Origin: Pseudomonadota bacterium
GTDB taxonomy: Bacteria; Pseudomonadota; Alphaproteobacteria; Sphingomonadales; Sphingomonadaceae
DNA: 64,000 nt
Direction: 5' to 3'
Assembly (NCBI GenBank): GCA_020160755.1
Contig: JAIUPN010000001.1
Coordinates: forward strand, 868,001 to 932,000
Of the stretch, positions 44,706-55,215 are shown piece by piece. Position 1 is the stretch's first letter; each line of letters begins with the position of its first letter. Under the pieces are notes generated by a model. The model made no database searches. It saw only the letters and a program-made list of their open reading frames with translations, and had not been told where the DNA came from. A program made the position numbers and the translations under genes.

Positions 44706-47009
44706 ATGAGCTGGGCTTTGTTCCATCGGGCGGCGCCTGCGCGGCCGTTCTGGCTCGCGACGGCGAGCGGCCTGGCTTTGGTCGCAAGCCCGGTGCTGGC
44801 CCAGACCGAGGCGAATCCGGCCCGGCCGGAAGCGGTCGCGGGCGAACCCGACCTCCAGACCCCCGACGTCGTTCCGACGACCACCGACGCGCCCGCGGTC
44901 CAGTCCGAGGATCAGATCGGCTTTGCGGCCGATAACCTCAATTACGACAGCGATACCGAGGTCGTCGTCGCCGACGGCAATGTCCAGATGAACCGCGAAG
45001 CGGTCGAGATGCGCGCGGACAAGGTGACGTGGAACCGCCAGACAGGACAGGTGTTCGCCGAGGGCAATGTGATGATCAAAAACCCCGAAGGCGATATCGC
45101 CTATGGGGACAAGATCGAACTGACCGATAGTTTGCGCGACGGTGTCGTCGACAATCTGCTCGTCGTGCTCGACAATGGTTCGCGCCTCGCCGCCATCAAG
45201 GGAACGCGCTTCGACAACGGCAATATCGAGCTGGAAAATGCCGCCTACACCCCCTGCCCCGTCGAGGATGACGCGGGCTGCCCCAAGAATCCGAGCTGGC
45301 AGATCCGCGCGGTCAAGGTGCTGTACGACCGGGCGAAGAACAAGGTGCGGTACAAGGGCGCACGCGTCGAGATTTTCGGCCTGCCGCTGATCCCGCTTCC
45401 CGGTCTCAGCCATTCGATCAACAACGAGCCGAGCAGCGGCATATTGGTTCCCGAAATCCGGCTCGACCGCAGCAACGGGTTCGAAATCGCGGTCCCCTAT
45501 TATCTGCGCATCGCACCCGACCGCGACATCACGCTCACCCCGCACGTTTACACCAGCGCCGCCCCGATGATGGAGGGCGAGTTCCGCGCGCTCACCGACA
45601 TCGGGTCGTTCCGCATCAACGGTTATGCGACCTATGGGTCGCTCGTTCCGTTGACGGGCGACGATCCCGACAGCCGGAAACGATTCCGCGGCTATCTGGA
45701 AAGCGCGGGCAAGTTCCAGTTCGATCCGCGCTGGAGCCTGACCTATTCGGGGCGCATCGCGACCGACCGCACCTTCATGCGCCGCTACGACATCAGCCGC
45801 GACGACCGGCTGCGCTCGACCTTCGAGCTCGAACGAATCGGCGGCAACTCCTACCTCTCGATCGCCGGCTGGGCGACGCAGACGCTGCGCGCGAACGACA
45901 TTCAGGGACAGCAGGCGATCGCGCTGCCGATCATCGACTATCGCCAGCGCTTCGCCGATCCGCTGCTCGGCGGACAGTTCGAACTGCAATTGAACACGCT
46001 CGCGATCGGACGCACCGCCGGGCAGGACACACAGCGCGCCTTTGCGGGGGCGCAATGGAATCTGCGCGGCCTGACCCCGCTCGGCCAGGAAGTGACGCTG
46101 ACCGCGCTGGTACGCGGCGACGTTTATCACAGCGACGAGAATCTGCTGACCGCGATTCCCGGCTATCGCGGCAAATCGGGCTGGCAGGCGCGCGGAATCG
46201 CCGCGGTTGCCGCCGACATGCGCTGGCCGTTTATCGGCGAATTTGCGGGCGGCACCCAAACGCTGACACCGCGCGTGCAGCTGGTCGCGACGCCGCCGAT
46301 CAAGAATCTTGACATCCCGAACGAAGATTCGCGCGCCTTCGACCTCGAGGACAGCAATCTCTTCGCGATCAACCGCTTCAACGGCCACGACCGCTTCGAG
46401 GATGGCGCTCGCATCACTTATGGCGTCGAATGGAACTACAGCCGCCCCGGTTTCAGCATCAACAGCACGGTCGGGCAGAGCTATCGCCTGTCGGACAAGC
46501 CCGCGCTCTTCCCCGACGGCACCGGGCTGACCGACCGCACGTCGGACATCGTCGGTCGCACGACGATTGCGTACCGAGATTTCCTGCGCCTCACCCACCG
46601 TTTCCGGCTCGACAAGGATAATCTGGCGGTTCGCCGCAACGAATTCGACGCGACGATCGGCAGCCGCTCGACCTATGCCGTGGTTGGCTATTCGCGGCTC
46701 AACCGCGATATCCTGCTGCTTGGCGAGGATTTGCAGGACCGCGAAGAAGTCCGCGCGGGCGGCCGCGTCGCCTTTGCAAAACACTGGTCGCTGTTCGGCT
46801 CCGCCATCGTCGATCTGACGCAGCGCAGCGACGATCCGCTGAGCGGCGCCGACGGGTTCGAACCGATACGCCACCGCCTGGGCGTCGCTTATGATGACGA
46901 TTGCCTGTCGATCGCGCTGACCTGGCGGCGCGACTATGCCGACACCGGCGATGCGAAACGCGGCAACAGCTACTCGTTCCGCATCGCATTCCGCAATCTG
47001 GGGTTCTGA
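44706..47009 (+). CDS. lptD: LPS-assembly protein LptD
   Basis: Outer-membrane translocon that, with LptE, inserts LPS into the outer leaflet. The 767-residue protein has a signal peptide (about 1-32, ending SPVLAQ), an OstA/LptA-like jellyroll (about 70-200; DTEVVVADGNVQMNREAVEM) and a large beta barrel ending in YSFRIAFRNLGF. Cysteines in YTPCPVEDDAGCPKNPS and one in YDDDCLSIALTW could form the disulfide that matures LptD; E. coli has an adjacent Cys pair at the last place, here only one. First of a run lptD-surA-pdxA-rsmA. Confidence 0.96.
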   Translation: MSWALFHRAAPARPFWLATASGLALVASPVLAQTEANPARPEAVAGEPDLQTPDVVPTTTDAPAVQSEDQIGFAADNLNYDSDTEVVVADGNVQMNREAVEMRADKVTWNRQTGQVFAEGNVMIKNPEGDIAYGDKIELTDSLRDGVVDNLLVVLDNGSRLAAIKGTRFDNGNIELENAAYTPCPVEDDAGCPKNPSWQIRAVKVLYDRAKNKVRYKGARVEIFGLPLIPLPGLSHSINNEPSSGILVPEIRLDRSNGFEIAVPYYLRIAPDRDITLTPHVYTSAAPMMEGEFRALTDIGSFRINGYATYGSLVPLTGDDPDSRKRFRGYLESAGKFQFDPRWSLTYSGRIATDRTFMRRYDISRDDRLRSTFELERIGGNSYLSIAGWATQTLRANDIQGQQAIALPIIDYRQRFADPLLGGQFELQLNTLAIGRTAGQDTQRAFAGAQWNLRGLTPLGQEVTLTALVRGDVYHSDENLLTAIPGYRGKSGWQARGIAAVAADMRWPFIGEFAGGTQTLTPRVQLVATPPIKNLDIPNEDSRAFDLEDSNLFAINRFNGHDRFEDGARITYGVEWNYSRPGFSINSTVGQSYRLSDKPALFPDGTGLTDRTSDIVGRTTIAYRDFLRLTHRFRLDKDNLAVRRNEFDATIGSRSTYAVVGYSRLNRDILLLGEDLQDREEVRAGGRVAFAKHWSLFGSAIVDLTQRSDDPLSGADGFEPIRHRLGVAYDDDCLSIALTWRRDYADTGDAKRGNSYSFRIAFRNLGF

Positions 47010-47144
47010 CAGGTTCCGCTCAGCCTAGGTTCAGTGTCCGCGGGCTATCTGCCGGCATCAAACCGTCCCACATCGCGGATTGCGCTGGACCATCGGGCGT
47101 TTCCGCTGATACGGAGCGTCCGGACTTTCTCGAATAGGGTAAAG

Positions 47145-48485
47145 ATGACCAAATTTTCGACCATGACCGGCCTGCTCGCTCTGGCCGCCGTCGGCGTAAC
47201 GCCCGTGCTGGCCCAGACCGTCGCCGACAGCGAAGTGCCGACGACCAGCCTCAACATTCCGGGCAATGTGCAGCTTTTCGGCGATGCGAAGCCGAACGTC
47301 TATCGTCCGTCCGCCTCGGTGAACGGCGAGATCATCACGGCGACCGACATCGAACAGCGCATGGCGCTGATCCGCATTGCGAACAACAATGCCGAGCTGC
47401 CGCCCGAAGAGCTTCAGCGTTTGCGCAGTCAGGTGTTCAGCAACCTGATCGACGAGAAATTGCAGATTCAGGAAGCGAAGGCGGCCGAGATCACGATCGA
47501 CGAAAATGTCGTGAACGACCAGTTCGCGCGGCTCGCGACGCGTTTCAAGCAGACGCCCGACCAGTTTTCGACCTATCTGGCATCCAAGGGCTCGTCGGCG
47601 GCGGCCGTGAAGCAGCAGATCCGCGGCGAATTCGCGTGGGATCGCCTGTTGTCGCGCAACATCCAGTCGACGACCAACGTCTCGCCCGAAGAGGTCGAGA
47701 TCGTCGTCAAGCAGCTCAACGATTCCAAGGGGCAGGATGAATTCCACCTCGGCGAAATCTATCTGTCGGCGACGCCGGAAACCGCCGCCGCGGTCAGCGA
47801 GAATGCCAAGAAGATCATTCAGGCATTGCAGGCGGGCGGCAGCTTCGCCGCCTATGCCCGCCAGTTTTCGGAAGCGTCGACCGCCGTCGTCGGCGGCGAC
47901 CTTGGCTGGGTGAAGGCGGGCCAGCTTCCCGCTTCGATGGGCGAAGCCGCGACGCAGATGCAGCCCGGCCAGCTTGTCGGGCCGGTCGAGGTACCCGGCG
48001 GCATCTCGATCATGCTGATGATCGATCGCCGTCAGGTTCTGACCGCCGATCCGCGCGACGCAATCCTCAGCCTGAAGCAGATTTCGCTCGATTTCCCGGC
48101 GGGCACGACGCAGGCCAAGGCGTCCGAACTCGCTAGCAAGTTCGCCGAAAAGACGCGCGGTATCGCCGGCTGCGGCGCCGCCGACGCGGTGGCACAGGGC
48201 CTGGGCGCCACGGTCGTGTCGCGCGACAATATCGAAATGCGGGCACTGCCGGCCCCGCTGCAGGCGACGCTCGCCAACCTTCAGGTCGGCCAGACAACGC
48301 AGCCGTTCGGCGCCGCGAACGAAGGCGTCAGTGTCCTCGTCCTGTGCGGCCGCGACATGCCGCAAACCGCAACGGCCCCGAACCTCGAGCAGATCGAACA
48401 GAAGCTGCTGGAGGACAAGGTCAACAAGCGGGCTCAGCGCTATCTGCGCGACCTGCGCCGGGATGCCGTGATCGAATATAGCTGA
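47145..48485 (+). CDS. surA: Periplasmic chaperone / peptidyl-prolyl isomerase SurA
   Basis: SurA escorts outer-membrane proteins through the periplasm. The 446-residue protein has a signal peptide (about 1-24, ending VLAQ), an N-terminal chaperone domain (about 60-200) and a parvulin domain (about 205-310; FHLGEIYLSATPE, FSEASTAVVGGDLGWVKAGQLP), followed by a second degenerate PPIase-like region and C-terminal helix. ATG at 47145 begins the signal peptide; the frame upstream is not coding. Its stop overlaps the pdxA start by one base. Encoded next to its client lptD. Confidence 0.93.
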   Translation: MTKFSTMTGLLALAAVGVTPVLAQTVADSEVPTTSLNIPGNVQLFGDAKPNVYRPSASVNGEIITATDIEQRMALIRIANNNAELPPEELQRLRSQVFSNLIDEKLQIQEAKAAEITIDENVVNDQFARLATRFKQTPDQFSTYLASKGSSAAAVKQQIRGEFAWDRLLSRNIQSTTNVSPEEVEIVVKQLNDSKGQDEFHLGEIYLSATPETAAAVSENAKKIIQALQAGGSFAAYARQFSEASTAVVGGDLGWVKAGQLPASMGEAATQMQPGQLVGPVEVPGGISIMLMIDRRQVLTADPRDAILSLKQISLDFPAGTTQAKASELASKFAEKTRGIAGCGAADAVAQGLGATVVSRDNIEMRALPAPLQATLANLQVGQTTQPFGAANEGVSVLVLCGRDMPQTATAPNLEQIEQKLLEDKVNKRAQRYLRDLRRDAVIEYS

Positions 48486-49504
48486 TGACGGATACCAACA
48501 ATCGACGTCCGATCGCGGTCACCATGGGGGACCCGGCGGGCGTCGGTCCCGAAGTGACGGCCCGCGCGTGGGACGCACGCCGCGAGAACAACCTGCCGCC
48601 CTTCGTTGCCATCGGCGATGCCGCCGCGATCTCCGCCGTATGGGACGGTCCCGTCGCGCGCGTGACCGACATGGACGAGGTGGTTCGGGCGTTCGGCGAC
48701 GCGCTGCCTGTCTGGCACCTCGAGGACAGCGGCCCGCTGACCCCCGGCCAGCCGACGCCGGCAGGCGCAACCTGCGCGCTCCACACGCTCGAAACCGGAA
48801 TCGGGCTGACGCGCAATCAGGCGAGTTCGGCGCTCGTCACCGGATCGGTGTCCAAATATGCGCTGCACGGCATCGGCTACACGCATCCGGGCCAGACCGA
48901 ATTCATCGCCGAACGCTGCGGCGTCACCGCGACCAACGCGGTGATGATGCTCGCGGGGCCGAGCCTGCGCGTCGTCCCGCTCACCGTGCACATCCCGCTC
49001 GCCGAAGTGTCCGAACGGCTGACGACCGAGCTGATCGTCGCCAAGGCGCGGATCGTCGCGCGGGGGCTGCGGCGCGATTTCGGGATCGAAACGCCGCGCA
49101 TCGCGCTCGCGGGACTCAACCCGCACGCCGGCGAAAGCGGCCAGCTGGGCGGCGAGGAAGAGCGCATCATGGCACCCGCGGTCGCGCAGCTCGCCGACGA
49201 AGGACTGATCGTCGACGGGCCGCTTGCCGCCGACGGGCTGTTCGCACCCGCGATCCGCGAACGGTACGACGCGCTGCTCTGCGCCTATCACGATCAGGCG
49301 CTCGCCCCGTTCAAGGCGCTGCATTTTCACGACGGCGTCAACCTGACGCTCGGGTTGCCGATCATCCGCACCTCGCCCGACCATGGCACGGCATTCAACA
49401 TCGCGGGCACCGGCACGGCCGATCCCGGCCCGACGATCGCTGCGATCGCGATGGCGGCCCGGATGGCGCTGGCCCGCGAGCGCAGCTGCGCACCCGCAAA
49501 GTGA
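48485..49504 (+). CDS. pdxA: 4-hydroxythreonine-4-phosphate dehydrogenase
   Basis: NAD-dependent enzyme of the pyridoxal phosphate pathway. The 339-residue product has the start VTMGDPAGVGPEV, GYTHPGQTEF, LNPHAGESGQLGGEE and CAYHDQALAPFK, together supplying the metal-binding His residues, and RTSPDHGTAFNIAG. The ATG overlaps the surA stop (TGATG) and the end overlaps the rsmA GTG, so surA-pdxA-rsmA are translationally coupled as in many proteobacteria. Confidence 0.96.
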   Translation: MTDTNNRRPIAVTMGDPAGVGPEVTARAWDARRENNLPPFVAIGDAAAISAVWDGPVARVTDMDEVVRAFGDALPVWHLEDSGPLTPGQPTPAGATCALHTLETGIGLTRNQASSALVTGSVSKYALHGIGYTHPGQTEFIAERCGVTATNAVMMLAGPSLRVVPLTVHIPLAEVSERLTTELIVAKARIVARGLRRDFGIETPRIALAGLNPHAGESGQLGGEEERIMAPAVAQLADEGLIVDGPLAADGLFAPAIRERYDALLCAYHDQALAPFKALHFHDGVNLTLGLPIIRTSPDHGTAFNIAGTGTADPGPTIAAIAMAARMALARERSCAPAK

Positions 49505-50340
49505 GGGTCGAGCCGCAGGTTCCGCTTCCGCCGCTGCGCGAGACGGTGCGTGCGCACGGCCTGTCGGCGAGCAAGGCGCTGGGGCAGAATTTCCTGTTCG
49601 ACGAACAATTGCTCGACCGCATCGCGGCGCTGCCCGGCGATCTGGGCGGCGTGACGGTGTTCGAGGTCGGTCCCGGCCCCGGCGGGCTGACGCGCGCGTT
49701 GCTGCGCGCGGGCGCGAAGGTCATCGCGGTCGAGCGCGACGACCGCTGCCTGCCCTTGCTCGCCGAGCTGGGCGAGGCGTTTCCGGGGCAGCTGACGGTG
49801 ATCGCCGACGATGCGATGGCGGTCGACGTCGACGCGCTGACCGGCGGCGCGCCCTATCATATCGTCGCGAACCTGCCCTATAATGTCGGCACCGCGCTGT
49901 TCACGCGCTGGCTGGAGCCCGCGGCGTGGCCGCCGCGCTGGCTGTCGCTGACGCTGATGTTTCAGCTCGAGGTCGCCGAACGCATCGTCGCCCCGGTCGG
50001 CACCGATGCCTACGGCCGCCTCGCGGTACTCGCGCAATGGCGGTCGACCGCGAAGATCGCGATGAAAGTCCACCGCTCGGCCTTCACCCCGCCGCCCAAG
50101 GTGATGTCGGCGATCGTCCATGTCACGCCAGCCGATCAGCCCGAAGGCGTCGCGCCGAAATTGCTGTCGAAACTGACCGAAAAGGGGTTCGGCCAGCGAC
50201 GCAAGATGCTGCGGCAGAGCCTGAAGGGTGTCGAGGGGGCGGTCGCCGTCGCCGAAACGCTGGGCATCGATCCGACGCGGCGCGCGGAGACGGTCAGCGT
50301 TGCCGAATGGGTCGAACTGGCGCGCGCGCTCGGCGCCTGA
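49501..50340 (+). CDS. rsmA: 16S rRNA (adenine1518/1519-N6,N6)-dimethyltransferase
   Basis: RsmA (KsgA) dimethylates two adenines in the 3' end loop of 16S rRNA. The 279-residue protein has SKALGQNFLFDEQLLDRI, the SAM motif VFEVGPGPGGLTRAL, VERDDRCLPLL and the catalytic ANLPYNVG, then the C-terminal helical domain. Start is a GTG at 49501, overlapping the pdxA stop by 4 bases (GTGA); the frame open from 48568 upstream is only the shadow of pdxA. Confidence 0.96.
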   Translation: MRVEPQVPLPPLRETVRAHGLSASKALGQNFLFDEQLLDRIAALPGDLGGVTVFEVGPGPGGLTRALLRAGAKVIAVERDDRCLPLLAELGEAFPGQLTVIADDAMAVDVDALTGGAPYHIVANLPYNVGTALFTRWLEPAAWPPRWLSLTLMFQLEVAERIVAPVGTDAYGRLAVLAQWRSTAKIAMKVHRSAFTPPPKVMSAIVHVTPADQPEGVAPKLLSKLTEKGFGQRRKMLRQSLKGVEGAVAVAETLGIDPTRRAETVSVAEWVELARALGA

Positions 50341-50346
50341 CCGAAA

Positions 50347-50874
50347 TCAGTTCTGTTTGCTGGTGCCGACGGTCGCGACGACCGGCTTCGGCACGAGCAC
50401 TTCGGCCGCGACGACGCGCTTCGATGCGCTCGACGCGATTGTCTTTTCCAGCGCCGCGACCTGCGGGCATTTACTGTCGCAGATGCGCTGCGCCTCGGCG
50501 AGCTTTTCGCGCGCGAGTTCGAGCGCGCCCTTGTCGGCGAGCGCTTCACCCTGCCCGGTCAGCGCGACGATGTCATTGGGTTCGAGCACCAGCGCCTCGC
50601 GATAGAGGCCGATCGCCTTGCCCGGCAGGCCCTGCGCGCGCGCGACCTGTGCGAGCGCGATGATCGCCGAGCGGTTGCGCGGGTCGGCGGCGAGCGCCGA
50701 TTCATAGAGGTCGATCGCAAGGTCGAGATCGCCCCCGTCCTGCGCCTTATGTCCTTCTTGCTGGAGCGCGATCGAGCGAGGGAAGATGTCGTTGTCGGCG
50801 CGCTGCGCGTCGGATGCGGTAGGCAGGCTGGCGAGGATCAATCCCGCCGAAAGAGCCAGAAAACCGACACGCAT
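50347..50874 (-). CDS. Exported TPR-repeat protein
   Basis: A 175-residue protein with a signal peptide (about 1-24) and two to three tetratricopeptide repeats (about 40-145: AQDGGDLDLAIDLYESALAADP, GLPGKAIGLYREALVLEP), a likely protein-interaction scaffold in the periplasm. A Cys pair in QRICDSKCPQ may form a disulfide. ATG at 50874 follows GGGAG; a longer frame starting at 50949 overlaps the neighbour. Convergent with rsmA. Partner unknown. Confidence 0.8.
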   Translation of the reverse strand: MRVGFLALSAGLILASLPTASDAQRADNDIFPRSIALQQEGHKAQDGGDLDLAIDLYESALAADPRNRSAIIALAQVARAQGLPGKAIGLYREALVLEPNDIVALTGQGEALADKGALELAREKLAEAQRICDSKCPQVAALEKTIASSASKRVVAAEVLVPKPVVATVGTSKQN

Positions 50875-50906
50875 CGCATTCTCCCATCGCTTCATTACGG
50901 GGGATG

Positions 50907-52097
50907 CTAACATGGCGATGTCAGTCGTGCGAGAAAAAATCCGTCGCATCCGTCACGCCCCGGCGTGAACAGGAAACCATGCCCCGCGGCGCGGCCGATG
51001 CCGTCCGGCAGATAGCCGACATCGGCCGTCCAGCCCGGATGCCGGTTCAGAAAATCGTCCACCTGTGCCCGCCCCTCGCGCGTGATGATCGAGCAGACAG
51101 CATAGAGGAGTTTGCCCCCGGGCGCCACAAGATCGGCGCCGATATCAATCAGTTTGGCCTGATCGGCGAGGTGGCGATCGAGCCGCGCGGGGGTCAGGCG
51201 CCAGCGCAGTTCGGGGCTGCGCCGCCAGGTCCCGCTGCCCGAGCAGGGCGCGTCGACGAAGACACGGTTCGCCTTGCCCTGCCAGTCGGCGAGCATCGCG
51301 GGTTCCTGTCCGGGGTTGAGCAGCCGCGTTTCGATGCGCGTCGCCCCGGCGCGTTCGGCGCGCGGTGCCAATTGCTGAAGTCGGGCGCGATTCGTGTCGC
51401 AGGCGAGGATGTCGGCGTCGTTTCCGGCGAACGATGCGATCGCGAGCGTCTTGCCCCCACCGCCCGCGCACAGGTCGACGATCGCCTGCCCCGGAGCGGC
51501 ATCGAGCGCGGCGGAAGCATATTGGCTCGCCGCGTCCTGTACCTCGAACCGGCCCTCGGCATAGGCGGGATGCTGCGCCGCGGCGGTTTCGGGTGGCAGG
51601 CGCCAGCCGTCGGGCGCCCCGGCGATCGCTTCGCCTTCGGGGAAAAGCGTCGCGAGATCGGCAACGTCGGCCTTGATGCGGTTGGCGCGCAGGTCGAGCG
51701 GCGCGCGGGCGAGCATCGCCGCACCTTCGTCTTCCCCAACGAGCGGGTCGAACAGGTCGATCAGCGCCTGCGCGGCGAGTCCGGCTTCGCCGCGCGTTTC
51801 GTCGTCGGCGATCGGCGCCGGCCCGTATGACGAGCCGTCGAACAGCTCCGCCAGTTCGGGCTGCGTATCGACGAGCGCGAGCATCGCCGCGCGGCCCGAG
51901 GCCGGCACCGACCGCACGCTGCGGATCGCATCATAGACATGGTTTCGGATCGCGCGGCGATCCTTCGACCCCGCATAACGGCGCGCACGCATCGCTTCGG
52001 CAAAAATCGCGTCGGCGGGCGCGCCGCCCTCACGCGCGGCGGCGGCAATGGCGTCGAGGATTTCGATCGCCGCCTGAAGTCGCGCTGCGGGCGTCAT
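50907..52097 (-). CDS. RsmB/NOP family class I SAM-dependent RNA methyltransferase
   Basis: Predicted RNA cytosine-5 methyltransferase. The 396-residue protein has an N-terminal helical domain (about 1-130) and a Rossmann catalytic domain with VDLCAGGGGKTLAIA (SAM site), VDAPCSGSGTWRRSPE with the catalytic-release Cys, and LLYAVCSIITREG with the nucleophile Cys. It may modify 16S rRNA as RsmB does, but several paralogues exist so I leave the symbol empty. It lies 9 bases after guaB on the same strand, so probably one transcript. Confidence 0.88.
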   Translation of the reverse strand: MTPAARLQAAIEILDAIAAAAREGGAPADAIFAEAMRARRYAGSKDRRAIRNHVYDAIRSVRSVPASGRAAMLALVDTQPELAELFDGSSYGPAPIADDETRGEAGLAAQALIDLFDPLVGEDEGAAMLARAPLDLRANRIKADVADLATLFPEGEAIAGAPDGWRLPPETAAAQHPAYAEGRFEVQDAASQYASAALDAAPGQAIVDLCAGGGGKTLAIASFAGNDADILACDTNRARLQQLAPRAERAGATRIETRLLNPGQEPAMLADWQGKANRVFVDAPCSGSGTWRRSPELRWRLTPARLDRHLADQAKLIDIGADLVAPGGKLLYAVCSIITREGRAQVDDFLNRHPGWTADVGYLPDGIGRAAGHGFLFTPGRDGCDGFFLARLTSPC

Positions 52098-52106
52098 CGA
52101 CCGGCC

Positions 52107-53702
<1,596 letters not shown>

Positions 53703-53743
53703 TCATTTACCGGCGCCGGAATTTCGCACGCGCAGCACAGCGC

Positions 53744-53761
53744 AATGTAACCGGTTGCATT
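53744..53761. promoter_or_regulatory. LacI-type operator upstream of the sugar MFS transporter
   Basis: The sequence AATGTAACCGGTTGCATT is a near-perfect palindrome with the central CCGG typical of LacI-family operators (one mismatched pair). It lies about 60 bases before the transporter start, where it would overlap the promoter, and shares its core with the site at 56317-56333. Confidence 0.75.
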
Positions 53762-53820
53762 GCCCTCGGCGTCCCGTTAGACCCGCAGCATAACATAGTT
53801 TCGGTGAAGAGGATATCTGC

Positions 53821-55185
53821 ATGGACCTGCCCAGCCAGGCGTCCGCCAATAGTGGCGGACGGTCGAATGCCGTTGCGGCTTTTGCCGCAGTCACCGTGCT
53901 TTTCTTCGCCTGGGGTTTTATCACTTCGCTGATCGACCCGCTCGTCGCCGCGGTGAAGGGTATCTTCACGCTGAGTGACGCCGAAGCGCAATTATCGGCG
54001 TCGGCCTTCTTCATCGCCTATGGCCTGATGTCCTTCCCCGCCGCCGCGCTAATCGCGCGTTTCCATTCGGTGCCGTCGATCCTTACCGCGCTGTCGACGA
54101 TGGTCGTCGGCTGCCTTGTCATGCTCGCCGCTGCGAACCTCGCGGTTTACCCGCTCGTGCTGGCCGGCCTCTTCATCCTCGCGAGCGGCATCACTATCCT
54201 GCAAGTCGCGGCCAATCCGCTCGCGGCAGCACTCGGCGATCCGAAGCACAGCCATTTTCGCCTGACCTTCAGCCAGACATTCAACAGCTTCGGCACGTTC
54301 CTCGGCCCGCTGATCGGTGCGCACCTGTTCCTCGAAGGTGTCGAGGTCAAGGAAGGCACGGTGGTCACCGAGGCCGTGCGCGCGCAGGCGCTCGCCGGGA
54401 TCGATTCAGCCTATTTCTGGATCTGCGGGCTGATCGCCGCGCTGCTCCTCTTCTTCTGGGTCAGCCGCCGCATCGTCAACGAAGCCGTTCCCCCCGCCCC
54501 GATCGGCAGCCGCGCCGGAATGGGCGAGCTGATCCGCGAGGCCTTTTCGTCGCGCTGGGCCTTGCTCGGCGGGCTCGCAATCTTCCTGTATGTTGGCGCA
54601 GAAGTCGCGATCGGAACGCAGATGGCGCTGTTCCTCAACAGCGATGCCGTGTGGGGACAGTCGGACGCGCCGTTCGGCCTGTTCGGCTGGATCATGGGCA
54701 GCGACGGCGTTCCCGGCGTTTCGCTTCAGGAAGCCGGCAAGGCGGTTGCGCTTTACTGGGGCGGCGCGATGGTCGGCCGCGCGATCGGATCCGTCCTCCT
54801 TGCGCGGGTCTCCGCGGCGAAACTGCTCGCACTCTTTACCGCCGTCGCGGCGCTGCTCTGCCTCTATGTCGTGTTTGTCGGCGGGGTAAGCGCGGGCTTT
54901 GTCGCGCTGTCGATCGGCCTGTTCAATTCGATCATGTTCCCGGTGATTTTCACGCTGACGCTCGAACGATCGACCGCGCGCGCCGAGGCGACATCGGGGC
55001 TGCTCTGCACCGCGATCGTCGGCGGTGCGGCGATCCCCTATCTCGCGGGCCATTTGTCCGACGCAGTGGGCTATGCCGCTGCGCTGGCGCTGCCCGCCGC
55101 CTGCTACGTCCTGCTCTGCATCTTCGCCATCGCCGCCGGGCGCGCCCCGGCGCGTCAGGCCACCGCGGGCGCGACGGTCCACTGA
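53821..55185 (+). CDS. Sugar MFS transporter (FucP/GluP-like)
   Basis: A 454-residue, 12-helix major-facilitator protein of the fucose/glucose-galactose:proton symporter group. Characteristic are FFAWGFITSLIDPLV in helix 1, the QVAANPLAAALGDP loop, LTFSQTFNSFGTFLGPLIG and the later LGLFNSIMFPVIFTLTLE-like segment (SIGLFNSIMFPVIFTLTL). In this locus it probably imports the monosaccharide released by other enzymes, glucose being the best guess. It has a GAAGAGG site and its own upstream operator, and is the first gene of the sugar locus. Confidence 0.88.
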   Translation: MDLPSQASANSGGRSNAVAAFAAVTVLFFAWGFITSLIDPLVAAVKGIFTLSDAEAQLSASAFFIAYGLMSFPAAALIARFHSVPSILTALSTMVVGCLVMLAAANLAVYPLVLAGLFILASGITILQVAANPLAAALGDPKHSHFRLTFSQTFNSFGTFLGPLIGAHLFLEGVEVKEGTVVTEAVRAQALAGIDSAYFWICGLIAALLLFFWVSRRIVNEAVPPAPIGSRAGMGELIREAFSSRWALLGGLAIFLYVGAEVAIGTQMALFLNSDAVWGQSDAPFGLFGWIMGSDGVPGVSLQEAGKAVALYWGGAMVGRAIGSVLLARVSAAKLLALFTAVAALLCLYVVFVGGVSAGFVALSIGLFNSIMFPVIFTLTLERSTARAEATSGLLCTAIVGGAAIPYLAGHLSDAVGYAAALALPAACYVLLCIFAIAAGRAPARQATAGATVH

Positions 55186-55215
55186 TCGCGGCAGACACGA
55201 GGGGATAGGGAAGCC

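Noticed and set aside
44586..46874. Long open frame antisense to lptD
   Set aside because: lptD has a signal peptide, jellyroll and barrel with its own promoter gap; the antisense frame has no domain.
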